A stretch of 64,000 bases of DNA from Bacteroidota bacterium (GCA_023386235.1 JAEWKC010000022.1:1-64000), one strand, 5' to 3'; positions 9,023-18,410 are shown, counted from the stretch's first letter. The notes: a model not told the origin generated them from the letters alone. Numbers and translations are program-made.

Positions 9023-10333
9023 TTATTTTTTCCTAAAGAAGATTCTCACGGGTACACCTTTAAAGTTAAATTTTTGACGTAGTTGATTTTCTAAATAATT
9101 TTTATACGGCGTTTTAATATCTTCAGGGTAATTAGTGAAAAAAGCAAAAGAGGGTACGTGTGTTGGCAATTGTGTTACAAACTTTATTTTTACGGTATTG
9201 CCGCGTACAACCGGCGCCCGATAGGCCTCAATAGCTTTTAGCATAATTTCGTTGAGCTGGCTGGTTGGTATTTTTTTCTTTTTATTTTCAAAAACGGCGA
9301 GCGCTGCTTCTATTCCCTGGAAGATCCTTGTTTTTTCTATCGCGGAAATAAAAATAATGGGCACATCGTTAAATGGCGCCAGCCTGCTTTTTAATTCTTT
9401 TTCATAATCTCTTGCTGTATTGGTTGTTTTATCTTCAATCAAATCCCATTTATTTACCAATACTACAATGCCTTTACCCTTGCGGGCTGCAAGAGAATAA
9501 ATATTGATATCCTGAGCGGTAATACCTTTTTCAGCGTCCAGAATCAGCATGCAAACGTCGGCTTCGTCCATAGCACGTATGGCACGAATGACAGAATAAA
9601 ATTCTAAATCATCTTTCTCCTTATTTTTCTTTCGGATGCCTGCGGTATCTATCAGTACAAATTCTTTTTGAAACAGGTTGTAATGGGTATGAATGGTATC
9701 GCGGGTGGTGCCGGCAATATCGCTTACTATGGTTCTTTCCTGATTGGTCAATGCATTGAGCAGGGAAGATTTGCCCACGTTCGGTTGTCCGATAATGGCA
9801 ATCTTGGGCAATTCACTTTCTTCTGCATCTGCTTTATCTGCCGGTATTAGTTCTGTAATGGCGTCCAGCAATTCTCCTGTGCCGCTTCCCGTCATGCTGC
9901 TTATAAAGAAAACATTATCAAATCCAAAGCTGTAAAACTCCATGGCTTCCAGCTGGCGATTGTTATTGTCTACTTTATTTACCGTAAGAAAAACGGGTTT
10001 AATGGTTCTGCGAAGCAAATTAGCCATTTCTGTATCCAGATCGGTAATGCCTGTGGCTGCGTCTGTCATAAAAATAATAGCGTCTGCTTCATCAATGGCG
10101 ATCAAAACCTGTTTGGCAATTTCTTTTTCAAACACATCGTCGCTATCCGCTATGAAACCTCCGGTATCAATTACATTGAACGATTTACCGTTCCAGTCGC
10201 TGATGCCATATTGCCGGTCGCGCGTTACGCCGCTTACATCATCCACAATGGCTTTGCGTTCTTTCAACATCCTGTTGAAAAAAGTGCTTTTGCCCACGTT
10301 CGGTCTTCCTACAATCGCTATCGTAAAACTCAT
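9023..10333 (-). CDS. der: Ribosome assembly GTPase Der (EngA)
   Basis: A 436-residue double-GTPase protein needed for 50S subunit maturation. Two G domains in tandem are visible: GRPNVGKS near residue 8 with DTGG and NKVD, and GQPNVGKS near residue 182 with DTAG and NKWD. A C-terminal KH-like domain follows and ends in a basic tail. The length matches the family. It lies 65 bases downstream of the era region on the same strand, an arrangement that groups two ribosome-assembly GTPases. Confidence 0.97.
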   Translation of the reverse strand: MSFTIAIVGRPNVGKSTFFNRMLKERKAIVDDVSGVTRDRQYGISDWNGKSFNVIDTGGFIADSDDVFEKEIAKQVLIAIDEADAIIFMTDAATGITDLDTEMANLLRRTIKPVFLTVNKVDNNNRQLEAMEFYSFGFDNVFFISSMTGSGTGELLDAITELIPADKADAEESELPKIAIIGQPNVGKSSLLNALTNQERTIVSDIAGTTRDTIHTHYNLFQKEFVLIDTAGIRKKNKEKDDLEFYSVIRAIRAMDEADVCMLILDAEKGITAQDINIYSLAARKGKGIVVLVNKWDLIEDKTTNTARDYEKELKSRLAPFNDVPIIFISAIEKTRIFQGIEAALAVFENKKKKIPTSQLNEIMLKAIEAYRAPVVRGNTVKIKFVTQLPTHVPSFAFFTNYPEDIKTPYKNYLENQLRQKFNFKGVPVRIFFRKK

Positions 10334-10398
10334 TTAATTTATTTTTATTCAGAATCTATTAATTAGAACCTGGAATTGTTATCTGTAATTTTGTAATT

Positions 10399-11271
10399 TT
10401 AATAATACCCATACTCTTTTAGCTGGGCCTCATTGTCTCTCCATTTAGGGCGCACTTTTATAAAAAGTTCCAGAAAAACTTTACTGTCTAAAAATTTTTC
10501 GATGTCTTCGCGTGCCAAAGTTCCTATTTTTTTTATCATTTTGCCGCCTTCGCCTATTAAAATTGCTTTTTGGGTTTCGCGCTGCGCTATAATGTCGGCC
10601 TGTATTTTTATCAGTGTATTTTTTTCTTTAAAGGCATTTACTATCACGGCGGTGTGGTAAGGAATTTCATCTCCAAACAGTTCATATATTTTTTCACGAA
10701 TAATTTCGCCTACGAAAAATTTGGTGGGTAAATCTGTGAGGTCATCTTCATCATAAAAAGGAAATCCTTCAGGAAGCAACGCTATCACGGCGTCCAGCAA
10801 TTCGTTCAGGTTGGCTTGCTGCAAGGCGGAGATGACAACTATTTTTTTGCAATAATTTTTTGCAATAAAAAAATTCTGTGCCTTTTCTACTTTTTGCTTG
10901 GAAGCTTTATCGGCTTTGTTCAGCACTACAATGCAGGGTACCTTTAATTTTAACGACGAAAAAATCTGGTCGTTTTCTTCCAGGTCATCACTTATGTCTA
11001 CAATCAATAAGGCTACATCCGCGTCTTCTAACGCGCTTTTTACAGAGCGCATCATTTTTTCGTGCAGTTTGTATTTCGGTTCTATAATGCCCGGCGTATC
11101 GGAAAATACAATTTGGTATTCGTCTTTTTTATTCAGAAATCCTTTTATTCTATGTCGTGTGGTTTGCACTTTTGGCGAAATGATGGCCAGTTTTTCGCCT
11201 AAAAAAGCGTTTAGCAATGTGCTTTTGCCTGCATTGGGCTTTCCAAATATATTTACAAATCCGGCTTTCAT
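10399..11271 (-). CDS. era: GTPase Era
   Basis: A 290-residue GTPase that binds 16S rRNA near its 3' end and supports 30S assembly. The G1 motif GKPNAGKS lies near the N-terminus, DTPG and NKAD follow, and the C-terminal KH domain carries IGEGGKMIKKIG. The ATG at 11271 gives the usual MKAGFVNIFGKPN start; an in-frame TTG at 11280 would add three residues and is less likely. It precedes der on the minus strand and is divergent from the lipoprotein gene. Confidence 0.97.
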   Translation of the reverse strand: MKAGFVNIFGKPNAGKSTLLNAFLGEKLAIISPKVQTTRHRIKGFLNKKDEYQIVFSDTPGIIEPKYKLHEKMMRSVKSALEDADVALLIVDISDDLEENDQIFSSLKLKVPCIVVLNKADKASKQKVEKAQNFFIAKNYCKKIVVISALQQANLNELLDAVIALLPEGFPFYDEDDLTDLPTKFFVGEIIREKIYELFGDEIPYHTAVIVNAFKEKNTLIKIQADIIAQRETQKAILIGEGGKMIKKIGTLAREDIEKFLDSKVFLELFIKVRPKWRDNEAQLKEYGYY

Positions 11272-11376
11272 ATTGGTCAAAAATAAACAGTTATGCGCTA
11301 AAAGGCAAACTTTATTTTGCTTTGTAGCATTTGAGAACGATACTGCGTATTATCATCTAATCGAATGATTTTTATT

Positions 11377-11895
11377 ATGAAACAACTTTTATTCCTAAGC
11401 TTTGCCACTCTGTTTCTTTTTTCGTGTAATAAGCAGGTTGCTTATGAGGCTGCGTTTGCAAGAAGTGAAAGGATATTTAACCAGTTTAAACACCAGAGTA
11501 ACAATAGTTACACGTTTGTACTTACAACCCATTCATGGACGAATTTCAGTTCAGAAACCACTTTGCACGTGAAAAACGGCAAGGTAACCGGCCGGAATTA
11601 TGTAGCAAAAAACGCCAGACATGTGAACGGTGAATGGCAATTTGAAATTGTAAAGCAGTATAATGAAACAGCGGCAAATATTAATTCACATACAGAAGGA
11701 TTTAAAGCTATTACCTTAGACGAAATCTACGATAAAGCCAAAAACGAAATTTTAAAAGTTGACCGCAAAGCCAATACTATTTATTTTGAAGCAAAAAACA
11801 ATGGTATGATATCTTCTGTAGGCTATGTGCCTAAAGAATGTGCAGATGATTGTTTTATAGGCTATACCGTTTCGCGTATAGAACCGATTGATTAG
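11377..11895 (+). CDS. Small lipoprotein, possibly DUF6174-like
   Basis: A 172-residue predicted lipoprotein. Starting at ATG 11377 gives a short basic n-region, a hydrophobic core and a lipobox ending FLFSC, with lipidation expected at Cys17 (residues counted from this start). The ATG at 11365 would add four residues before the signal. The mature part has a YTFVLTTHSW segment and strands around HVKNGKVTGRNYV, a pattern like DUF6174 proteins, which have no known function. Two cysteines (ECADDC) near the C-terminus could form a disulfide. It stands alone between divergent era and the epimerase gene. Confidence 0.72.
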   Translation: MKQLLFLSFATLFLFSCNKQVAYEAAFARSERIFNQFKHQSNNSYTFVLTTHSWTNFSSETTLHVKNGKVTGRNYVAKNARHVNGEWQFEIVKQYNETAANINSHTEGFKAITLDEIYDKAKNEILKVDRKANTIYFEAKNNGMISSVGYVPKECADDCFIGYTVSRIEPID

Positions 11896-11931
11896 TTTTG
11901 CTCATAAAACTGTTCAATAAAATATAAATAA

Positions 11932-11939
11932 TATCTTTG
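11932..11939 (+). promoter_or_regulatory. Bacteroidota -7 promoter element for the epimerase gene
   Basis: TATCTTTG matches the TAnnTTTG consensus 18 bases before the ATG at 11958. No well-placed TTG -33 element is seen. The in-frame TTG at 11937 is part of this box and so is not a start codon. Confidence 0.55.
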
Positions 11940-11957
11940 CATCCATACCTTACTAAG

Positions 11958-12980
11958 ATGCAATTATTTTACAAAGAGATCAATACACCTTTTAAGTATC
12001 CTTTTACTATTTCCGGAGGACGTACCAAAACACATCAGCCAGCTTTGATTGTAGCGCTTAGCATAGGACGTTTCACCGGTTACGGCGAGGCGCCAGCCAT
12101 TGCGTATTATAATATTACGGTAGAAAAAATGATAGCTGATTTAGAAGCTAAAAAATCAATGGTTGAAAAATTTGCACTGACCGAGCCTGAAAGATACTGG
12201 CATTATCTGCATCATCTTTTTCCTGACAATCCTTTTCTGGTTTGTGCATTAGATATAGCGGCATGGGATCTTTTTGCCAAAATGAACAACAAGCCTTTGT
12301 ATAAAATGTTTGATACCGAATGGGAAAATATTCCCCCGACAGATTATACAATAGGTATTGATACCATTGATAAAATGGCAGATAAAATGAAAGCCAATTC
12401 ATATCCTATCTACAAAATAAAATTAGGCACAGAAAACGATGTAGAAATAATTCGTTCATTAAGAAAAGAAACAGATGCTTTTTTTAGAATTGATGTAAAT
12501 GCCGGCTGGCAAACAGAAGAAGCGCTGGAAAAGATACCTCAACTCAAAGAACTTGGGGTAGAAATGATAGAACAACCACTTGCCAAAGACAATTTTGAAG
12601 GCATGAAAATTTTGTATGAACAATCAGTACTGCCGCTGTTTGCCGATGAAAGTTGCGTGTTTGAAAATGACGTGGAAAAATGTGCCGGACGTTTTCATGG
12701 CATCAACATCAAACTTACCAAATGTAGTGGGCTTACACCGGCCTTGCGCATGATTAAAAAAGCTAAACAGCTTGGCTTACAGGTAATGGCCGGTAGTATG
12801 AATGAAACCTCAATAGGCACTGCTGCTATAGCCAATCTATTGCCACAGCTTGATATGGTAGATATGGATGGCCCATTATTGCTGGCAGAAGATGTGGCCA
12901 AAGGAATAAATTTTCATAATGGTTATGCATCTTTGCAATACAAAACAGGATTGGGTATTGAAGTAGATATTTTAGAATAA
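11958..12980 (+). CDS. Dipeptide epimerase (L-Ala-D/L-Glu epimerase type), enolase superfamily
   Basis: A 340-residue member of the muconate lactonizing/mandelate racemase group. The catalytic framework is intact: KIK (153-155) with the base lysine, metal ligands at DVN (179-181), E205 in MIEQPL and D230 in FADES, and the second lysine in NIKLTK (251-255). Such enzymes interconvert L-Ala-D-Glu and L-Ala-L-Glu during murein peptide recycling. ATG 11958 was chosen because the earlier TTG lies in the promoter. A radical SAM gene follows 38 bases later and may share the transcript. Specificity for Ala-Glu is family inference. Confidence 0.88.
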   Translation: MQLFYKEINTPFKYPFTISGGRTKTHQPALIVALSIGRFTGYGEAPAIAYYNITVEKMIADLEAKKSMVEKFALTEPERYWHYLHHLFPDNPFLVCALDIAAWDLFAKMNNKPLYKMFDTEWENIPPTDYTIGIDTIDKMADKMKANSYPIYKIKLGTENDVEIIRSLRKETDAFFRIDVNAGWQTEEALEKIPQLKELGVEMIEQPLAKDNFEGMKILYEQSVLPLFADESCVFENDVEKCAGRFHGINIKLTKCSGLTPALRMIKKAKQLGLQVMAGSMNETSIGTAAIANLLPQLDMVDMDGPLLLAEDVAKGINFHNGYASLQYKTGLGIEVDILE

Positions 12981-13018
12981 AAATAAATTCCATTTTTGGA
13001 ATAAACAGAAGACTTTTT

Positions 13019-14302
13019 ATGTATTTATTATATTCAGACGGGAACGGAAATATTTTTGAAGACGAATCGCTGTATGCCGTTGGCAGGGCGGGTTGGGATG
13101 CTTTACCCGTAGATGAGCAGGATTGGATAGAGCTGCCCGAAGGGGGTAATCTGTACGAGTTGCCGGGCAGACGCGGCATTGGTATCGACGTAAAAACAGG
13201 AGAAATGCGCCTGTGCGAAAAAGGTTGGGCGGTAGCCGCCTTTATTCCTCCGGCACATACAGGGCTATATATGGCGGCATACGAAACTGTTTTGGAAGAG
13301 GCCCCTACATTACCTTTGTTTTGCTACACGGCGACAGGCTTTAGAGACAATCAAATTTACGTTACCGCATTAAGAATTGAACAGGATATCAGGCAGGAAT
13401 GTGCGGGCTACGACAATGATAAAATTCAAAGCGGCGCGCTGGAACTTTTAAAGAACTATCCCGATAACAGGCTGGTACAGCACCTGATGAATAATTGCTG
13501 CAATACTTATCATTGCCCGGCCGCAAGAAATTTATCTTTAGGAAGATGGGAGTGCCCCGTGCCTATGTCGCCGGCCTGCAATGCCAATTGCATTGGCTGT
13601 ATTTCTTTTCAGCCAGAAGAAGAAACAATTGTTGCCACGCAGGACAGATTAACGTTTAAACCAATGGTAGAAGAAGTAACGGAGTTTACCGTTCCGCATC
13701 TTTTATCAGCGCCATATCCTTTGATAAGCTTTGGGCAAGGTTGTGAAGGTGAGCCATTGCTAATGTGGGAAACTATTCGCGATGCTATTATTGAAATTAG
13801 AAAACATACTACCAACGGAAGCATTAATATTAATACCAACGGCTCTAAGCCCAATGCTGTAAAAGCCTTATGTGAAGCGGGTCTGGACAGTATAAGAGTA
13901 AGTCTTAATTCGGCCCAAAAACATATTTACACTGCTTATTATCGGCCCAATAATTACGAATTTGAAGATATTATAGAAAGCCTGAAGGTGGTAAAAAGCT
14001 ACGGCGGCTGGACGAGTATCAACTATTTTGTCTTTCCTGGTATGACAGATACAGAGGCAGAATATGAAGCTTTAAGAAAATTGATAGCAGACACAGACCT
14101 TTCAATGATACAATGGCGCAATTTCAATATAGACCCTGACTGGTATTTAGGTTTGATGGGCGTAACCGAAACACAACCTTTTGTGGGTGTCAGAAACCTG
14201 ATGGATACTATTAAAGAAGAGTTCCCTAACGTAAAGTTCGGCTATTACAATCCGCCTATTGAGCGTATACAGGGAAATTACGAAAAAGATTTTGCTCATT
14301 AA
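13019..14302 (+). CDS. Uncharacterised radical SAM protein
   Basis: A 427-residue protein with an unusual CxxxCxxC motif (C187-NAN-C191-IG-C194) that binds the 4Fe-4S cluster and SAM. The first ~170 residues are an all-purpose N-terminal extension without a recognised domain. Just before the SAM motif are four more cysteines (C160, C161, C166 and C179) that could hold an auxiliary cluster. The TIM-barrel strands follow (SFGQGCEGEPLL, ININTNGS, IRVSLNS). It lies directly behind the dipeptide epimerase gene. The reaction and substrate are unknown; I do not assign it to a characterised subfamily. Confidence 0.85.
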   Translation: MYLLYSDGNGNIFEDESLYAVGRAGWDALPVDEQDWIELPEGGNLYELPGRRGIGIDVKTGEMRLCEKGWAVAAFIPPAHTGLYMAAYETVLEEAPTLPLFCYTATGFRDNQIYVTALRIEQDIRQECAGYDNDKIQSGALELLKNYPDNRLVQHLMNNCCNTYHCPAARNLSLGRWECPVPMSPACNANCIGCISFQPEEETIVATQDRLTFKPMVEEVTEFTVPHLLSAPYPLISFGQGCEGEPLLMWETIRDAIIEIRKHTTNGSININTNGSKPNAVKALCEAGLDSIRVSLNSAQKHIYTAYYRPNNYEFEDIIESLKVVKSYGGWTSINYFVFPGMTDTEAEYEALRKLIADTDLSMIQWRNFNIDPDWYLGLMGVTETQPFVGVRNLMDTIKEEFPNVKFGYYNPPIERIQGNYEKDFAH

Positions 14303-14366
14303 TTTTCGTGTTACTTTAAACTTTTTCCTTACTTTTAAATTCTATTATAACTAATAATTAATAATC

Positions 14367-15476
14367 ATGATTAAAAAAATCCTGTTACTTGCCGGTATTG
14401 CTTTATCAGTAAATACATACGCGCAAAAAGGTGAATATACTATTAATGGTAACATTGAAGGCATACAGTCCGGTAAGGCTTATCTTATAACCCGAATGGC
14501 TGATGAGCAAAAAATAGATTCCGTAGCAATCATTAATGGAAAATTTCTTTTAAAAGATACCATATCCGATTCCAGAATTTCTTCTCTCATAGTAACCAAT
14601 GACGCGGCAGAAAGAAGCAGAAGCACTCTGATTTTAGAAAAAGGAACTATAAATGTAAAAGGTAAGCATAATGCTTTGGAAAGCTTACAAATTGCGGGCA
14701 CTGGCAGCAATGATGTATTGAATGAGTATCAGCTAAAAATGAATAATGGCGATGCAGAATGGATGCAAAACTTCAATAAAAAATATGCTGCCGCCAGTGA
14801 AGCAGGCAATGAAGAGCTGATGAAAACGTATGAAGAAGAATTTGGCGCTATGCAAAAGCAAAATGCCGTAGTTGCCGAAAAAGTAATAGCAGCCAATAGC
14901 TACAGCTTTGCGGCACCGCTGTTGCTGTCTATGCATATGATGTCTTTAGATGTTTTTAAAATGGATGAGCTGCTTAAGCTAATTGAGCAATCTGCTATAC
15001 AGTATCCTGTTACAGCCCAATTAAGAGAAGTGGTGGATGCCAAATTAAAAACCGCTCCCGGAAAAATGGCGCCGGAAATTGTACAAAAAGACACTACGGG
15101 TAATACAGATATCGCATTGTCTTCTTTGCGCGGAAAATATGTGTTAATTGATTTCTGGGCCAGCTGGTGCGGACCTTGCCGTGCAGAAAATCCTAATGTG
15201 GTAGCGGCTTACAACAAGTTTAAAGATAAAAACTTTACCATTTACTCGGTTTCATTAGACAGGAAAAAAGAAAACTGGCTCAAAGCAATTGCCGATGATG
15301 AACTCTCCTGGCCTTATCATGTGAGCGATTTGCAATACTGGCAAAATGCGGCGGCAGAAGAGTATGGAGTGAGAAGCATTCCTGCTAATTTTCTTTTAGA
15401 TCCTTCCGGAAAAATTATCGCTATTGATTTGCGCGGAACGGAATTACATACTAAACTGGCAGAAATTTTAAAATAA
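14367..15476 (+). CDS. TlpA-like thioredoxin family protein, exported
   Basis: A 369-residue periplasmic or membrane-associated redox protein. Residues 1-19 are a signal peptide ending TYAQ. Residues about 22-110 look like the DUF4369 beta domain common in Bacteroidota TlpA proteins, a helical linker follows, and the C-terminal AhpC/TSA-thioredoxin domain holds WCGPC (267-271) and a cis-Pro region RSIPANFLLD. It probably reduces or reshuffles disulfides in exported proteins. It is a single gene followed by a strong terminator. Confidence 0.9.
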   Translation: MIKKILLLAGIALSVNTYAQKGEYTINGNIEGIQSGKAYLITRMADEQKIDSVAIINGKFLLKDTISDSRISSLIVTNDAAERSRSTLILEKGTINVKGKHNALESLQIAGTGSNDVLNEYQLKMNNGDAEWMQNFNKKYAAASEAGNEELMKTYEEEFGAMQKQNAVVAEKVIAANSYSFAAPLLLSMHMMSLDVFKMDELLKLIEQSAIQYPVTAQLREVVDAKLKTAPGKMAPEIVQKDTTGNTDIALSSLRGKYVLIDFWASWCGPCRAENPNVVAAYNKFKDKNFTIYSVSLDRKKENWLKAIADDELSWPYHVSDLQYWQNAAAEEYGVRSIPANFLLDPSGKIIAIDLRGTELHTKLAEILK

Positions 15477-15495
15477 TAAAATGAATTAACTTTGA

Positions 15496-15527
15496 AGGCG
15501 AACTCACAAAACGGGGTTCGCTTTTTT
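15496..15527 (+). terminator. Intrinsic terminator after the TlpA-like gene
   Basis: GCGAAC (15498-15503) pairs with GTTCGC (15516-15521) around a short loop, directly followed by six T. Confidence 0.75.
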
Positions 15528-15544
15528 ATTCTAAATCTTCCATC

Positions 15545-16564
15545 ATGCAATCAAGAAGAAAATTTTTACAGCTTAGTTCTCTTTCATTAGGAACAATTTT
15601 ATTTAAAAAAACACAGGCTAAACCTCTGCAAAACGGCAATAAGCCTATCGTCATCTCTACGTGGGATGCGGGCATCAACGCCAATAAGGGCGCATGGCAG
15701 GTGTTAAGAGTAGGCGGTAAGGCCATAGATGCCGTAGAGCAGGGAGTAATGGTTACGGAAAATGAAATTGGCTGTTGTGTAGGACTTGCCGGCAACCCCG
15801 ATCGTGATGGCTTTGTAACTCTCGATGCTTCTATCATGGATGAAAAAGGCAACTGTGGCGCCGTGGGTTTTTTAGAAAGAATAAAACATCCTATCTCCGT
15901 AGCACGGCGTGTGATGGAGTTTACGCCGCATGTATTTTTAGTGGGCGAAGGCGCGCAGCAGTTTGCTGTAGAGCAGGGCTTTCGTCTGGAGCCTCAAAAG
16001 TTGTCTGAGCCGGCAGAAAAAGCATATAAAGAATGGCTGAAAACTTCCGAATACAAACCACAGGTAAATGTGGAGCGTACTACAAAAAACAGCTACGATA
16101 TACCGCGTCGTTTTAAAGACGGAAGTTTTAATCATGATACAATCGGTATGTTGGCACTTGATAAAAACGGAGATCTTAGTGGTAGCTGTACCACTAGTGG
16201 TATGGCTTTTAAAATGCGTGGCAGGATGGGCGACTCACCGTTGATTGGCGCAGGCTTGTTTGTTGACAATGAAGTGGGCGGATGCGTGGCTACGGGCTTA
16301 GGAGAAGAGGTAGTGAAAATTGCCGGTTCACATTTAGTTGTAGAAATGATGCGCCAGGGACATACGCCTGAGCAAGCCTGCAAAATAGCCGCAGAGCGTA
16401 TTATAAAAAGAAATGGCAGTAAGGCTAAGGATATACAGGTAGCATTTCTCGCGCTAAACAAGCAGGGAATACCGGGCTCTTACTGCATTCAGCAAGGGTT
16501 TCAGTATGCCGTTTGTACCAGCGACAATGACAATATATTAATAGATGGAAAATTTATTTTATAA
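15545..16564 (+). CDS. N4-(beta-N-acetylglucosaminyl)-L-asparaginase-type Ntn hydrolase, Tat-exported
   Basis: A 339-residue member of the Ntn asparaginase family, which cleaves the GlcNAc-Asn bond of N-glycopeptides or related isoaspartyl bonds. SRRKFLQL (3-10) is a twin-arginine signal, so the protein should be exported folded. HDTIG (197-201) is the self-cleavage site, with T199 becoming the N-terminal nucleophile of the beta chain. The GSCTTSG segment downstream fits the active-site wall. This enzyme type is often found in Bacteroidota that degrade host or environmental glycoproteins, and a GH29 fucosidase is encoded elsewhere in the window. Confidence 0.9.
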   Translation: MQSRRKFLQLSSLSLGTILFKKTQAKPLQNGNKPIVISTWDAGINANKGAWQVLRVGGKAIDAVEQGVMVTENEIGCCVGLAGNPDRDGFVTLDASIMDEKGNCGAVGFLERIKHPISVARRVMEFTPHVFLVGEGAQQFAVEQGFRLEPQKLSEPAEKAYKEWLKTSEYKPQVNVERTTKNSYDIPRRFKDGSFNHDTIGMLALDKNGDLSGSCTTSGMAFKMRGRMGDSPLIGAGLFVDNEVGGCVATGLGEEVVKIAGSHLVVEMMRQGHTPEQACKIAAERIIKRNGSKAKDIQVAFLALNKQGIPGSYCIQQGFQYAVCTSDNDNILIDGKFIL

Positions 16565-16591
16565 ATTCTATTGATGTAGCTTGTTTTAGTC

Positions 16592-16646
16592 GGATAATCA
16601 TTTTTCAGCATAATAATAAATTAAAACAGTGAAAAATGATTTATCC
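16592..16646. repeat. Long imperfect inverted repeat upstream of the phosphorylase-like gene
   Basis: GGATAATCATTTTTCA (16592-16607) is the near-perfect reverse complement of TGAAAAATGATTTATCC (16630-16646), with one bulged base. The 22-base loop is AT-rich and no T tract follows. It lies between the asparaginase stop and a promoter-like TACCTTCG at 16700, so it could be a transcript-end hairpin or a protein binding site. Confidence 0.55.
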
Positions 16647-16746
16647 ACATACGTAAGTAAATAGTTTATTAAGACTTTTAGGAATAACTAAATTTAGGTT
16701 ACCTTCGCCACTCAAAATTATTGATCAAATAAAATATAAATACAAT

Positions 16747-18399
16747 ATGGACTTTAAGAATTTTCAAATGCCTTATAACATCAACGAAAAATATTCGAAA
16801 GCTGTCGCCTATTTTTCAATGGAGTTTGCTATAGATCAATCTTTAAAAACATATAGCGGCGGACTGGGTTTTCTTGCGGGTTCGCACATGAGAAGTGTTT
16901 ATTCTCTTTCTCAGAATTTAGTGGGAATTGGCATATTATGGAAATACGGTTATTACGATCAGCTGAGAGAGCATGATCAATCCATGAAAGTAAAATGGAT
17001 AGAAAAAAATTATAATTTTTTAGAAGATACAGGAATTAAATTTCAGATAGAAATTCATGACGCTCCTGTTTGGGTAAAGGTATGGTATCTTGATCCGGAG
17101 ACATTTAAGACCGCGCCCATGTTCTTCCTTAGCACCGATACGCCCGAGAACGATTACGTATCTCAAACGATCTGCCACAGACTGTACGACGGCAACGAAG
17201 CCACCAAAATTGCACAGTATATTTTATTGGGCAAAGGAGGCGCCAAGCTATTAGATGAAATAAACCTGCACAGGGATATTTATCATTTGAATGAAGCACA
17301 TGGTTTGCCCGCGGCGTTTTACCTGCTGCAAAAATTCAAGAGTGTAGATAAGGTAAAAGAAAAACTGGTTTTCACTACTCATACACCTGAAGAGGCCGGC
17401 AACGAAAAACATGATTTTAATCTTTGCTACAAAATGTCTTATTTCTCCGGCTTATCTGCCGATGAGGTGAGAAGGGTTTCTGGGATTTACGACAATCGTT
17501 TTAATCACTCATTGTGCGCCTTGCGCCTGTCACACATTGCCAATGGTGTATCGCAACTGCACGGCCATGTATCAAGAGATATGTGGTATAAGCATGAAGG
17601 CGTTTGCGAAATCAAAGCTATCACCAACGCGCAGGATTACAAATATTGGGCAGACAAGCAATTGTATAAAGCCAAAGAAGATAACGATGATTTTCGTTTC
17701 GATGACAGAAAAAAATATTTAAAGAAAAGAGCATTCAAAATTGTATCGGATCAAACCGGTAATCTCTTTGATCCCAATGTATTTACCATTGTGTGGGCAA
17801 GAAGATTTGCAGGATATAAAAGAGCCGATTTCCTGATGCGCGACAAAGAAAGATTCAGAAATTTAGTTGAAAATAAAAAATATCCTGTACAGGTTATTTG
17901 GGCGGGCAAGCCTTATCCTTTAGACCAGCCGGCCATAGATACTTTTAACTATATAGAAAGCCAGGCCAACCTGTATCACAATGTTTCTATCCTTACCGGC
18001 TACGAATTGCAGTTAAGCAAGCGCGTAAAACAGGCGGCCGATCTTTGGTTAAATAATCCGCGTGTACCCCGCGAAGCTTCCGGTACAAGCGGCATGACGG
18101 CTTGTATGAACGGAGCAGTAAACTTCTCTACAGACGATGGCTGGATTCCCGAATTTATAAAACACGGCAACAATGGGTTTGTAATTCCCAAAGCGGATTA
18201 TGCCAATATGAGCACGGAAGAACAGGATCAGTACGATTATGAAAAAATGTACGAAATACTGGAAAATGAAATTCTTCCTTTGTATTACGAAGACTATGAT
18301 ACATGGCGCCAGATAATCAAAAACGGAATGGACGATGTACGCTTCCAGTTCAACAGCGATAGAATGGCAGAAGAATACTACGATCAGATATATAATTAA
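16747..18399 (+). CDS. Short GT35 glucan phosphorylase-family protein lacking the PLP lysine
   Basis: A 550-residue protein of the alpha-glucan/glycogen phosphorylase family (GT35), shorter than the usual 800-850 residues. Recognisable blocks are YSGGLGFLAGSH (36-47), NEAHGLPAAFYLL (182-194), THTPEEAG (211-218), ARRFAGYKR (351-359) and EASGTSGM (443-450). In active phosphorylases EASGTSGM is followed by the lysine that binds pyridoxal phosphate; here residue 451 is Thr (ACG at 18097). Either this short branch works without PLP, perhaps as a plain glucosyltransferase, or it is not catalytic as a phosphorylase. It is monocistronic, with a terminator right after it. Confidence 0.85.
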   Translation: MDFKNFQMPYNINEKYSKAVAYFSMEFAIDQSLKTYSGGLGFLAGSHMRSVYSLSQNLVGIGILWKYGYYDQLREHDQSMKVKWIEKNYNFLEDTGIKFQIEIHDAPVWVKVWYLDPETFKTAPMFFLSTDTPENDYVSQTICHRLYDGNEATKIAQYILLGKGGAKLLDEINLHRDIYHLNEAHGLPAAFYLLQKFKSVDKVKEKLVFTTHTPEEAGNEKHDFNLCYKMSYFSGLSADEVRRVSGIYDNRFNHSLCALRLSHIANGVSQLHGHVSRDMWYKHEGVCEIKAITNAQDYKYWADKQLYKAKEDNDDFRFDDRKKYLKKRAFKIVSDQTGNLFDPNVFTIVWARRFAGYKRADFLMRDKERFRNLVENKKYPVQVIWAGKPYPLDQPAIDTFNYIESQANLYHNVSILTGYELQLSKRVKQAADLWLNNPRVPREASGTSGMTACMNGAVNFSTDDGWIPEFIKHGNNGFVIPKADYANMSTEEQDQYDYEKMYEILENEILPLYYEDYDTWRQIIKNGMDDVRFQFNSDRMAEEYYDQIYN

Positions 18400-18410
18400 C
18401 CTCAACACAA

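Noticed and set aside
9942..10337. Long + strand frame opposite der
   Set aside because: Antisense shadow of a well-conserved GTPase.
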